From Apis mellifera (taxonomy: Eukaryota; Arthropoda; Insecta; Hymenoptera; Apidae), in assembly GCF_003254395.2 (NCBI RefSeq), contig NC_037653.1, positions 1,116,001 to 1,180,000 on the forward strand: 64,000 nt of DNA, given 5' to 3'. A program made the translations under genes and the position numbers. This document shows, piece by piece, positions 25,581 to 37,800 of the stretch. The notes below the pieces were generated by a model that had not been told where the DNA came from, did not search any database, and saw only the letters and a program-made list of their open reading frames with translations. Numbering within the stretch: the stretch's first letter is position 1; every line of letters begins with the position of its first letter.

Positions 25581-28152
25581 GTATCTTGATAAATACAATA
25601 TAGAAATAAAATATTGAAATGCGAGTTATTGTTTATTTATTTGTTTTTTTTTGCACGATAAATTCATTAATTAATTCATTCAACAATCAAAACATTTGCA
25701 ATTTCATCGTTAAATATTAAAAAATAGATCACTTATCCAGAATATATGAAAATTAAATGTAATATATAGATGCATATAATATACATATATATTTATTCGA
25801 TTATAGATTCTTCATTACCCATTACATAGGTTCGCTATTATCCGCTTTTCCTTTTGCGATTCTCCATTTTTCACATTTCTTGATCGAGATGCTATACTAG
25901 CAGTATATTAAGATTTTCAATATTCTTTGATATTTTTTCACCGTCAGTAGTGATTTTTCTACAAAAAAACAGATTTCATAACTAAAATAAAACAATTTTA
26001 TCTATGTTTCAAATAAATTTATTTTGATACTCAAAATGAATATTCAAAAACAATGAATATCAATATTATTATTGATTTAATTAATATATTCAATCATATT
26101 CAATCATATTCCTATTAATATGCAATGAAAAATGTGAGTTTTAAAATTTAAACAATTTTAAAATATATTTTAAAACATTATAAAAATATGCTTAATTAAT
26201 AACAATGAGCTACTAATTCAAATAATCTTTTGGAATCTTATCAGTGTGAAAATATTATGATTCTATTATGCTAAATGAAAATCCAAATATATTTAAAACA
26301 TTTTTTATTTTATATAATATAATATATATATTAAGTTTAATTGACTTAAAAGATTAAATTAAAAATCAGATATTTTGATCAATAATTTTAAAGAAAATTG
26401 ACGATATTCTGACCATCCGCAATGTTTTCTTGGTTAATGTGTAATTCTTCTCGCATCTCTCCTTTAGTCTCTTCAGCTCTTTTAGTCTCCTGAGAATCTG
26501 AGAATAACTGTGTGATGTCGTGCATGCGTAGTTAGTATATATAATACATGTATACTTATATATACATATATATATATTTACGATTGAAGATTTATTTATT
26601 TATCTTTTACCATTTTTTCAGAACAAACTCAAAGATCAATATATTGAATGAGTAAAATAATAAAAATTAAATAAAAAATTCAAAATAATTCTAATTTTAT
26701 TTCCATAAATTCCATAATTAATTATTTGGTTCCACAAATGAAGCTGCACGACCTCTATATAATTAACAAGAGTTAAACTTGTCGACCTCGTCGAATTGTA
26801 AGTTTACATGTCACTGATCACGTACGCTTTGTCGATAACTGTTTTCTACTGTTTTTCTATGCTAAATTCTTTTAATGTCAAGTCAATGAGAAAACATGTT
26901 TAACCATGTTAATATATATTGTATCATTCTTATTTTTTATTTGTTTCAACTTTTTAAGTGTTAATTATCTCGATAAAATATATATACTTAAATATTACTT
27001 ATATATACAAAGAAGTAATTTTCATATTTATATTATAATTTTCATTTTATGTTTATCTTTCTTTTATGAAAATGATTATATTTTAACTAACTTGGCAATA
27101 ATGATAATAACATGCTACTACAAATAAGATAGTGCCATCTATTGTTAATACATAATACAACACATATATATATGTATAAGAGCATTGAGAAAATGAAATC
27201 TTTTATTATTTCTATTAAATATAAAATTTAAAACAAAACACAAATATTTTTTATTTTCTAATATTTTATATTAATATATTAAAATATATCTTTCCAAAAT
27301 TATTTTTAAATCATGTATAATTTCATTTGTAAAAAATATTATAAAAAAATAGTAAAAATATCAACTAATAAAAATATATTATTGAGTATAATTTTCGAAA
27401 CAATAGTATTAAAAATAAATTAACATAATTATAATTATAATATATATCTTATAATATCGAAATTCAGATATTCAACTCTGATCAACTTGTGTATTTTGGA
27501 TTTGCTGATATTATATTCTTTCTCCATTCTCAAATCATTTTTCGTTATAATGTAATATATAGTAGTTATAAAAACAGCAAAAAAATTTTTATAAACTGCG
27601 TTAAAAAATAAAATAAGAATTTAAATAAGAACTATCGCATAAATAATTTTTTAAAAAATTGATCGATATATCGAAATCGAATAAAACAAAATTTTTATAA
27701 AAGAAAATTTTTTATAAAAAAATGTTCATTTTGTTTATATTATATATTTCAACTGATATTTTTAGTGAATATATATCATTTCAATATGCCTTTTAAGTGA
27801 TTTTTTAATGTTACGATTGTTTTCACTAGTAGATTTTATCGATATTTTTTGACTCACAGTTCACTTGTATCTATCAGCTTTTAATGCATGAATAACCTTT
27901 ATAGGTTATGTATAACCTTTTTAGAAATATATTTATATTCTAATTATTTTTTTCAAGTTTCAATAATTATGAGTAATAATAGTAATTAATACAAATCATA
28001 ATAAAAACAATATTTAATATTGTATGATAATTTTAATATATTTTTCAATTTTAAAATATTAAAAAATTCAATATATTGAACGTTTAATAACAAGAAAAAA
28101 TATCCTAAATAAAAAAATATCTTAAATAATATCATTATATGTTATTATACAA
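25581..28152. other. AT-rich intergenic DNA upstream of NOA1
   Basis: No gene recognised. The last few hundred bases before 28153 must contain the NOA1 promoter. The only distinct element noted is a triple ATAACCT motif at 27892-27918. Confidence 0.6.
27892..27918. promoter_or_regulatory. Triple ATAACCT motif upstream of NOA1
   Basis: ATAACCT (27892-27898), its reverse complement AGGTTAT (27903-27909) and a third ATAACCT (27912-27918) occur within 27 bp, about 235 bp before the NOA1 start codon. The first two form a 7-bp hairpin with a TTAT loop. No factor is recognised. Confidence 0.35.
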
Positions 28153-30755
28153 ATGTCGAATCTAAAATTTTGCTTATTTCAATTATGTAATCATAATATA
28201 TACCATAATTTAGGATTATGGCAATTTAAAAAAACGATTTTATATAGAAATATTGGATCTAAGGTGAATCCAAAAGTTTTATCTCTTCGAAATAAATTGT
28301 TGTATTGCGATTATTTAGATTATAAAGAAGTAGGATTTGCAAAACTTAAAAAAATACAAAAACAAAAAATAGAACAAGAAAATGCGATGAGATTCGAAAT
28401 AAATGAGAAAAAAACATATAGTATTATGCTAGATGAATGGTTAAAAGATAAAGAAGAGACCAATATTCTTGAAGAAAAAAAAGATGAAGAAAAAATTGAT
28501 AAATGTGAAAATGAAACTGTGAAAAAACAAAAACCTATATATATGCCATATGCGGCAGTAGACTCATATGAAATAACTGATACAAAAATGCTAGATGATA
28601 TTAATACAGAAAAAGCAAATATAAATTTACCAAATGAAAAGTACAAAGAATTGTATGAAAAATATTTACAAATAAAGCAGAATAATACTTTGAATGACGA
28701 TAAAAATATTCCTATATTTGAAGATATAGAAAAAAACAATAATATACCAAAAGGAGAATTGTGGAAAATTCCATCTACTTGGATGACTGATTATGAACAG
28801 TTTGACGATACTTTACTTAATATACATTATAATTGTTATGGTACATCAGATCCTGATTCAGAAGTCAGTTCTATACCATGTGGTGGCTGCGGTGCTTTAC
28901 TGCATTGCAAAGATCCAGAAATTCCTGGATATTTACCATTAGAATTATTTTCAAAGAATAATGAAGACTTGAAATCAACAATATGTCAAAGATGTCATTT
29001 TTTGAAGTTTTACAATTCAGCTTTGGAAGTGAAAGTATCAATTGAAGATTATCCTAACTTACTTAAAGTAATTAAAACTAAAAAATGTGCCATTATTCTT
29101 ATAGTCGATCTGACTGATTTCCCTTGCAGTATTTGGCCTGATTTAAAAACTATCATGCATCCTTTTACTCCTATTTTTCTTGTTGGGAATAAAGTAGATT
29201 TATTGCCTAGAGATTCTCCAAAGTTTCTTGAGAACATTAAGCAACTTTTAACAAATACAGTAGTCCAGGTAACTGGTGTGAAAAAAGAAAACATTACACA
29301 TGTCCAACTCATATCTGCAAAAACTGGATATGGTATAGAACAGTTAATAAATAAGTTGCAGTACAAATGGAGATATAAAGGTATTTGTTGATTTATAGGA
29401 AAAAATTTTTGATTATATTTTTTATTTTTTTATAATATTTTTCTACACTTCATCATTCATGTTTCAGGTGATGTATATTTAGTTGGCTGTACGAATGTTG
29501 GAAAGTCTTCTTTGTTCAATACATTATTAAATTCCGATTACTGTAAAGTAAAAGCTATCGATCTCGTACAATGTGCTACAGTGTCTACTTGGCCAGGAAC
29601 TACATTAAATTTACTCAAATTTCCAATTTTAAATCCGAATATGAAAAAACAAGCGATAAGAACACAAAGGCTTATAAAGGAAAAATTTTATAGGATGCAA
29701 GAGTCAAAGTATAGGGATTATAAATTTAAAGAAACAGGAAATATGATGTTTGCAACATTAGAAGGTAATTAAAAAATTTTTAATCTTTTTGTTAATTTTT
29801 ATTAATTTATAAATCGAATATTCATTTAAATGGGATTTTTATTTATATTTAGAACATGTTGGTAAATCATTTACCAAGTACTCAATAAAAGATGAGAGTA
29901 TCGATCCTTTTTTAGAAAAATCGCATAAATTCATGACGAAAAAGATTTTTTTAAATGAACCCGAGTACGAAAGAAGTCGTTGGTGTTATGATACTCCGGG
30001 TACTATTCAGAAAGACCAAATACTGGATTTATTAACTACTGATGAATTATTGTTAACATTACCACAGGAAATTATTACACCAAGAACATTCATGTTAAAA
30101 CCAAAACAAACTATATTTGTAGCTGGTATGGGAAGATTAGATTATCTTGAAGGAGAATACTTTATACGGTATACACATATATATATAATTTTTATATTTT
30201 TTACCGCATTTTGAAAAATAGTTATTATGCATCTAGAGAATTATTAAATCAAATTAAACAAATTAAATTTTCTTATGTATTTCTTATCGAAAAATAGATG
30301 CACTTTGTTTGCAAGTAAAAAATTACCTATAACAATATGTTATACTTTTGATGCAGAAGAGATATATAATCAATTGTTAGAAACTGAAGCTTTTGTCGTA
30401 CCTACAAACGATCAAAATCGATTAAAAATATGGCCGAAATTCAAATCAAAGGATATAAAAATAACTGGTGTGAAAAATGAATCTGCTGGAGATATTGTAT
30501 TGTCAAGTATAGGTAAATCTGTATAATAAACAATAATTGAAATGATTTTAATATAATTTGATTTAATCGGCAGGTTGGATCGCAATTACACCATTTGAAA
30601 ACAATAGCGTCTCATTAAGAGCATGGACGCCAGAAGGTCGTGGAATATATTTGAGATGTCCAGCATTGCTAAGCAAATCAGTGCATCTTTGCGGTTCGAG
30701 AATTCAAGGTACTCCATTGTATTCATTAGGACGAAAAGTATTTATTAAATATTAA
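28153..30755 (+). CDS. NOA1: NOA1, mitochondrial circularly permuted GTPase (five exons, about 745 aa)
   Basis: NOA1 (YqeH/AtNOA1 family) is a GTPase needed for mitochondrial ribosome assembly and translation. Exons: 28153-29380, 29468-29764, 29853-30168, 30298-30512, 30574-30755, all with GT-AG borders and continuous frame. The protein has a zinc-finger-like pair, CGGC at residue 243 and CQRC at 278, then the GTPase motifs in permuted order: G4 NKVD (346), G5 SAKTGYG (388), G1 GCTNVGKSS (416), a WPGTT switch region, and G3 DTPG (555). The G4-G5-G1-G3 order is the hallmark of this family. The first 40 residues are basic/hydrophobic with few acids, consistent with mitochondrial import. Residues about 60-140 are a Lys/Glu-rich stretch that looks disordered. 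Length is near that of animal NOA1 (human about 700). The start was chosen as the first ATG of the long open frame. Confidence 0.95.
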
Positions 30756-30927
30756 ATTGAATTTAGAATTTTATCTTGATATTAATTAAATTATTAATAT
30801 TTGTTTATATTTGATCGATTTAAAATTGCATTTATCTTTCGTCTATCGAATAATTGAAAGAAAAGTATATGTTTTTATAATGTAAGATTTTTCAAATTTC
30901 AAAATCCGAATAATTGTTATTGCATAC

Positions 30928-30933
30928 AATAAA
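30928..30933 (+). terminator. Poly(A) signal of NOA1
   Basis: AATAAA about 170 bp after the NOA1 stop codon on the plus strand, the first good hexamer in the short convergent gap before SPATA6. Confidence 0.55.
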
Positions 30934-30978
30934 ATGTTGTTATTTTTGTGTATTTTTTTTCTTTCTTGATGATTTCAT

Positions 30979-30984
30979 TTTATT
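30979..30984 (-). terminator. Poly(A) signal of the SPATA6 homologue
   Basis: AATAAA on the minus strand (TTTATT on plus) about 30 bp beyond the SPATA6 stop codon. It lies within about 50 bp of the NOA1 signal on the other strand, so the two 3' ends probably meet or overlap. Confidence 0.5.
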
Positions 30985-31012
30985 ATAAAAAACGATTAAC
31001 GAGCAATGGAAG

Positions 31013-31625
31013 TTATACATTTGATTTGGAATCCTTTGCCGAAAATGCCAAGCCTGGTACTCTGCAAAAATAAAAACGAAAACAAGAACAAAAGAAAGAA
31101 AAAAGGAAAAAGAAAAATAAAGTGATCGAATCATTTAACAAATAATTGTATCATGTACGATAAACTTACGTAGAAATAGGTTCTCGCGACAACTGGCTAT
31201 TCGGTAAACAATTATGACATCCGTAATGCTGACAATTATACAAGTTTGTTGGAATCGACTTATCGGGAGAAGTACCGTCACATTCACTGGAAAAATAACA
31301 TTTATACTTCAAACAGACAGGGCAGCTATCAAAGATATGCAGATTGCCACAAATAAAAGGTATTTCATGTGATGACAATGCATCATTTGCGTCAATTTGG
31401 ATGGCAAGATTCTTTTGGCTTTTTAATTTCTGTTTCAATGGATGGTAACATTGACTAGTTCGATATGGTTCAATCTGATATGGGCGCATTATATCGCTAC
31501 ATGATTTGCATCGGTGCCGTGCACTGTGAAAGCATGCCATATTTACATTTGATATTTGTTAATGAAGTTTGAATAATATAATTTTATCTATATTCATTTA
31601 CTAATAAATATTATATATAATAATC

Positions 31626-31663
<38 letters not shown>

Positions 31664-32562
31664 TAAAATTAATAATACTTACGGATAGCAAACTTGATTT
31701 TTCGCTTTTGCTCGACTATGACAAACTTTTCTTTGCCTGATAATACCTTTGACGGCTCGTTTTTTGTGAGTGTAAGATTTTTGCTAAAAATCATATTTAT
31801 TGAATCGATTGATTGATAATTGACGCATTAGATAATAAAAATAAAGGAATTAATAATACTTATAATATTTTACCTTAGAATTGATTGTTTTTGGATTCAA
31901 TACACAAGATTGGTCAACATTTGAACAGTAAATCGTTTTTACTTCTTCTATGACTGTTTTTGTCGAAATCTCGATTTTAGGTGCTATAATACCCTGCATA
32001 AGTAAAATAAAAAGAATAATGATATATTATTTTTAATTGAACTTGTACAAAGGAAGAAATAAAAAAACGATATTAACAGGGAAATATTTAGTGGGATCCA
32101 TAAGTAGATCAATGTCGACTCCAGGTAGTAAACGTTTGCACTGAGCTACGGGATAGAGAAGATCAGCTAAAGTAGTATGAAAGGTGGCCAAGATGATGGG
32201 TCGATTACACGGGTTAAGCCATTGTATCAATTCCGCATAGAAAGGCTGCTTCTCCAGAATCCGTTGCAACTCTGTCAAAGCAGCCAGCCGTGTGAAAGTT
32301 TTCTTAAAGTTAAACTCGTTGTGAAATAATAGTGGAAAAATCGGTGATACTCTGTGAGATTCTAGGACGGAACCAAGACTGGTTATTCGCAGCGCTATTT
32401 CCCCATTAGGACACAACCATACACCCGGACACGTTATCTAAAAGAGGTTAGGTCTTCGTATAAGTTTAACATTGAATATTAATTGATCGTTGAAATTCAA
32501 ATTGTGATACTTACGGCGTGTAATTCAAGTTTTACTTTTACACAGAAACCTTTCCCCGCCAT
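31013..32562 (-). CDS. SPATA6: SPATA6 homologue (six exons, about 343 aa)
   Basis: SPATA6 is needed for the sperm head-tail connecting piece in mammals. Exons on the minus strand: 32562-32515, 32437-32078, 31993-31874, 31783-31683, 31523-31170, 31061-31013; all joins keep frame. The N-terminal 150 residues match the SPATA6 domain: AITCPGVWLC after the first strand (vertebrates AISCPGVVL), then SPIFPLLFH and FKK.F, AELIQW, and a YFPG near the end of the domain (vertebrates MFPG). The donor of exon 2 is GTTAAT, slightly unusual but the only one restoring the YFPG motif. The remainder is not like vertebrate SPATA6: after a basic segment it is rich in Cys and His (CKSC, CPVC, and others) to the C-terminus. 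The protein is shorter than the human one (about 490 aa). Confidence 0.88.
31626..31665. repeat. (TAA)n microsatellite in SPATA6 intron 4
   Basis: About a dozen AAT/TAA trinucleotides inside the intron between exons 31783-31683 and 31523-31170. Confidence 0.9.
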
Positions 32563-32834
32563 GATCGTTTCGTTTAACCAACAGGTTATCGAAATATTTT
32601 TTATCTCAAAATCATTTTCTTCGGTATAAGTTTAAACTATGATAAACGTTTACGATCAAAGAGGGGGCCTGTGAGGTTGATCGGCGGCGTTGTCCAATTG
32701 CTCAAAAAATTCGCGCGATCACCCTCCAAATGGCGTTTCTTCCAAAAAAATGTTTCCTCGAGCAAGGAAACGATGCGTACGGAAAATTGGTTGGCCTATA
32801 GCATGTTGAAGCGCGGGATCCGTGTTGTTCGTTT

Positions 32835-32847
32835 GTTGCCAGGAAAC
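32835..32847 (+). promoter_or_regulatory. RFX X-box between CFAP144 and SPATA6
   Basis: GTTGCCAGGAAAC fits the fly X-box consensus RYYVYY-N1-RRHRAC at every position. RFX factors bind such boxes in promoters of ciliary genes. The site is 273 bp upstream of the SPATA6 start codon, which suits a SPATA6 promoter, and about 70 bp beyond the CFAP144 stop. Motif-based inference, supported by the ciliary identity of both neighbours. Confidence 0.5.
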
Positions 32848-32913
32848 GAGGGCGGGCGTAACATCGATATTAAATTTTGTCGACGATCGTTAGTATGATT
32901 GATACGGCGTGCC

Positions 32914-33412
32914 TTAAACTTTGAATGGTATTCCGACAAATTTTTCGATCGGTAAACCTCTTTGTACGTGACGTATTTTAAGCTCGTTAGATATGAAATC
33001 CGTTTGCCTTTTAGGGAAGCATAATCTTGGATCTTTCGTTCGAGGTATCAAGAGTTCGGAAAACCAACCGTACCTATAAAATTCGAATCACGAACGAAAA
33101 GATTATTTCATAAGAGATATACGTGTATTTGTTTTCGATGTAATTATATATCGCGTACTCCATATTCACTGTTGGTGGCCTGAACGTATAAATATCCTTT
33201 GGGGTTAGGAGTAGCCGTTTCGAAATCAAATCGATATATTCTTGTCGAATCTCGCATTCCGGGATCACATCGTGTTTCGCGTAAAATTTACCGGTTAGAG
33301 GTTTCGTTCGCGCGATAGCTACAAATTTTTCATGCAGTCGAAAATATTTTTTTTCTTTTTTAAATCTTTCGTTATAAAATCGCAATTGTATGGGATTCAA
33401 GTCGTCCTTCAT
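32914..33412 (-). CDS. CFAP144: CFAP144 (FAM183) homologue, axonemal microtubule inner protein (two exons, 137 aa)
   Basis: CFAP144/FAM183 is a small protein of motile cilia and sperm flagella, found inside axonemal doublets. Exon 1 is 33412-33159, exon 2 33073-32914; donor GTACGC and acceptor TATAG restore the frame through the conserved GW. The protein starts MKDDLNPIQLRFYNERFKKE, has a RFKKEKKYFRLHEKF segment like the family's KE-R-x-x-KLY region, then RPPTVNMEYGWFSELLIPR followed by DPRL, matching the family's PQTESQEIGW...RDDRRL block. Length is close to the human protein (about 134 aa). A GTG codon lies 18 bp upstream in frame, but the ATG at 33412 is the natural start. An upstream acceptor-like TTTTAG at about 33431 could join a leader exon. 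Confidence 0.75.
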
Positions 33413-34813
33413 CGCGATTTCAAGTATCACTAAAATTTATCTATCGGAATTATTACTGGAAACTGGATTGAAATGTCACGCGGAAAAAAAAAAAACATCA
33501 GTTTTTAACAATGGGCAAGCGAACGATGCTTGTTCGAGTAGCGTACTTTATTTTAAAATATGAATAGAAAACGCATACATAGTAAGCGGAAGACCGTGTC
33601 TAATCAGTCAAAGATTTACAGCAAATATTTAAAATATTCTTTGAAGAAAATATTCGAAGAAAAATGTAGAAATGAAAATAGAAGAAGAGATTCACACGAA
33701 AAGCGATAAAACTTAGAGGCGCTGTGCTCGAAACATTTTTAGAAATACATAACGAATAAAATATTAAATATATATAATAAAATCGAATCGAAATATAAGT
33801 TCAAATATTTCACATAACGAACAAATTTCCTATTCGTATAGAGTTTCATTTTCATAACATTTTCATAATATTTGTTAATAAAATATCTTACTACAATATT
33901 CGTGTCAAGTTGCAATTTTTAATCACATATAGCAGCTAAAATCACTCCTATGCAACGTATGCAATTTTTAAGGAAATAAAAAAGAAAAGTAAAAAGAGAA
34001 GGAAAAAAAGAAAGAGAAAAACGATCATTCGATTAGATTGTATATACGTTTTGCTATTAACACGCAAGCTGAGACGCAGAAAAAAAAAAAAGAAATACAA
34101 TTTACGTCGCAGCAACACTTTCAAGGCACACTTTTATGTAATATAGTCAAAAAATAATAGTAACTGATGATCTTAAATGATGATGATCATAATAATAATT
34201 AATAGTAATAATAAAGATAACTATGATGATTATGATGGAGATAATGATGATAATTGATGATGATAAATAATAATAATAATAATAATAGAAAACAATTAAT
34301 ACAATGTACGTATTTTTAAATTTAAAAAAAAAAAAGAGGAAGATTCTTAAATATGAGATGAGATAGCTGCAAAAATCAATATCGATTTAATATTTTTTTG
34401 TGGAATATGTGTTAATAATTGTGCCACAAACATTCGGCAATCGAAAAGATTTTGCCGATCTTGAAGAAAAATCAATATTGAGTGAGATGAGTATTGTCTT
34501 TGGTACAATCAAATAATTTCAATGTTATCAAAAATCTCAAATTAAATTAAATTAATAGACTAGAAGAAAATTAGTAATCGATAATCGAAAGACGATGATG
34601 TGTCCGTCCTTGTAACATATATAGGAACGTTATTTCGCTATAGTTTGGAAATTCGTTTATAGGAAAACGAAAAATGACTATAAAAGTTTTACAACGAAGA
34701 AGTGGTGATCGTATAATAACGAATATCGTATTCACAAATGAATCCGACAAAACGGCGTCGTATATCGAAGAAAAATTGCAAAGTGATTGTAAAGTATTAT
34801 CACGTAGTCAAAA
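33413..34813 (-). other. 3' UTR of NUAK and promoter zone of CFAP144
   Basis: No coding frame. The NUAK stop codon lies at 34814-34816, so this 1.4-kb stretch must contain its 3' UTR; a minus-strand AATAAA at 33547-33552 is a plausible poly(A) signal. A simple-sequence tract of GAT/ATA units occupies about 34173-34290. The CFAP144 promoter must share the last few hundred bases. Confidence 0.5.
34173..34290. repeat. Imperfect (GAT)n/(ATA)n tract
   Basis: A tract of GAT, GATGAT and ATA/AAT trinucleotides, ending in a purer (AAT)n run, in the presumed NUAK 3' UTR. Confidence 0.8.
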
Positions 34814-37800
34814 TTAACTGTGATCGTTGGCGCAACTTGTCACTTGTTCTGTACACGTTGAATGGAGACATTTCACTTCGGGTGTGCATTCGTTTTTACT
34901 TCTGAAAAATTAAAACGAATTTGATATTAAATTCATTTATGAAAAATTTATACAAGAAAATGGAATGGAACATATATCGATATATATTATTATCTTATTG
35001 ATATTATTTAATGATATATCCATAATATTAAAAAATTATTGTAAAAGTAAATAAAAATAACAATTTAAAAAAGATTTAAGAAAATTTAATATTATATAAA
35101 TAATATAAATTATTATATTAATATATTAATATATATTATATAAATATTAATCAAAATAATTGCAATATATATAATCAGATATTAATAATGAATATACAGA
35201 TTATAAATATAAAAATATAAATATAATTTTATAATATTTTTATAATATATTTTTATAATATAATAAAAAGCAATAATTTATAGTGATATAATGACTGAAA
35301 TCAATGAAAGAAGAATTCATGTACAACAAAACTTATAAGAATCAATTGTAAAAAAATTTAAGATTAAATATTGATTATAATTTGCATTAATAAAATATAC
35401 AGAAAATTTAAATATTCTTTAATAATTTTAAAAGAAAAATGTATGATATTTATAATAATTTATATATAATTTATGAAATATATAAAATTAACAAAATACA
35501 TCATTTATATATATATATATATATATATTTGTATAATTTTTTTTTATTATTTTCAATAATAGAGGATTTAATCTCTGAAACTATTTCTACATATTATAAA
35601 ACATTCTATATTTTGAATGATTTTATTACAATTAATATATTGTAATCTATCTATCTATCTTGTTTCTATAATGTCTTAACGATATTATGGATAATCATAT
35701 CTTTAAAAAAATGGAAGAAGAAAAAAAGAAACACCTTACCTTTTTTGTTCCATTGATTGTTCATCACAGGAGATGGGAGAACTCGAAGCGCCACTTTCTG
35801 AAACCTCTAACGTTCTTGCATTCTCCGAACTAGGTTTTCTTTTCATAATATTAGATTGTTCAACTTGACGACTAAATGTATCCAAATTTCCATTGTAATA
35901 TCCGTTCTCGCACTTATTAGAATACTCGTTGGATATTGGTGATCTTCTAGCCGGTAAATAATCCGTCGTACTTGGAGACAGAAGTTCCTCGTAATATTCG
36001 ATAGTTTTCGGTTCTGAGATTCCATATTTTCTTGGAAGGGAGGAATAACCAAGTCCGATGTAAACATGATTGTCAATTCCAGAATCATTTGATAAACCGG
36101 AAAGAGAAGGTTTGTAGATTACGTCTGCATCCGCAGAGAAATCGGCACTATGATATCTCGACCTAGAAGTGGAGAGGTCGAAAGTCGGTGATCTGAGATA
36201 CCTTCTAACGGGATCGTAGGAAGAGGAGAGAACGGACACGTGTTCGGTCGGCGACTTAAGATCGGTAACATAGCCAGCATCTGAATAACGAATACCTCGG
36301 TCAAGGGAGCGATTGCGACCGATCGCAACGCCATCTTCCGTGTATAAGCCGTAACTTTTCTCTGCCGTGTGCCTGAGAGTGGGTTTCGAAACCGTGGCCA
36401 ATCCTGTATATCCTATTCCATACCTGCTGCGATCACGTTGTTCCCGATGTCCTGAAAAACTGAATTTTCTCGGCAGCGTTGCACAGCTTGGTAGATTGAC
36501 GCCTGGAGGAGGAGCGGTCAATGATGGTCTTCGCCTATCGTTAAATCGCGAATAGAAACTGCGCCTGCGTATTCGGTCGATAATCGACTCTGAATTATCC
36601 GACTTGTCGTTTCGATTGAACAGCGAATGTGAGGGCGAGGTTGGAGAATGCAAGTCGGGCCGTGCGTGACTCATTTCTGCTGAACTGACCGACCACGAAT
36701 CGAAACTCTCAGGTTCATCCATTGGAGAGAAGAGTTCATTCGGATAATCTGTCGATTTTGATTCTTTCTCTTTTATTTCTTCTTCAATCGGTGCCACTTC
36801 TGGAGGATTTTCTGATTCCGTATTACCAACTGCCATCGATTCCGCGTGGCTCTCGATGATTTTCGCACATTCAGTTACCTCTTTCTTCAATTCGGCCACA
36901 TCTTTCGCGCGTAACGGTTTGTCCATGATTATCTTATTACCAGCAATGTTGGCGTGATGTGTCACCTTTGAAAGACATTCCATCAATTTGCCAGAAAGAT
37001 CTTCGTTTGATTTGGGAGAATCGACAGAATTTTTCGGCGCATCTGATTTCGGCGAATCCTTTTTTGGTGTGACATTCCTGAATGAGTGTTGGGGTATTTT
37101 AGATAGATCAAGCTTTAAATTGCTTCTATTTGCTCGTTGCTGAGATTCCTGTCCTTTTGATTGATCACTTTTTGTTTCTGTCGCCATTGTTTCGTCTCCA
37201 GAATTAGTTCGATCTCCAATAGCTGAAATTTTTCCACCGGTTTTATCCTTCGCTTCTATTCCACTATTTTCTTTCGTCTTTTCGGTGACATTCTTCGCGA
37301 TACTAGTCCCGATTTTTGACTCAATCTTTTTCTTTACTCGTGATTTTCCAGATTTTTCCTTCTCGTCCAAATTTTTATCAGTATCGGTACTGGCATCGTT
37401 ATTTGATTTCTTTGCGACTTTTTTCACCACTCGAACAATTTTTTTTTTCTTTACACCACTAGAATCGTTACTTTCTGAAGTTTCAGAAGTTTTTTTAATT
37501 AATTTCTTTGTTTTTTTATCCGTGTCTTCGGATTTGCTCTGTTCCATAGACGAACCATTCTCCAACGAAGATCGATTCGTTTTTTTCATTTTGCTCGTCG
37601 ATTTCTTTTCCACGGATTCTTTCTCATCGTTATTCGATTTCTCGCGCGCATCACTTTCCATCTCTTGATTCGTCAATTTTTCTCCTCCAATTTCTTTTTC
37701 ACGGGATGCACTTCTTTCTTTGCAGGCCGATGTTTTCTCTTGTTTCGATCCTTCCTTCAACGAGAATCTCTTTGAAGATTCGGACATAGAGGAACTAACT

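Noticed and set aside
29049..29366. Minus-strand frames inside NOA1 exon 1 (also 28320-28739)
   Set aside because: They are shadows of the clearly conserved GTPase frame on the plus strand.
32671..32898. 75-residue plus-strand frame between CFAP144 and SPATA6
   Set aside because: It starts at GTG, has no domain, and lies in the short promoter gap on the opposite strand; the GC content of the gap explains it.
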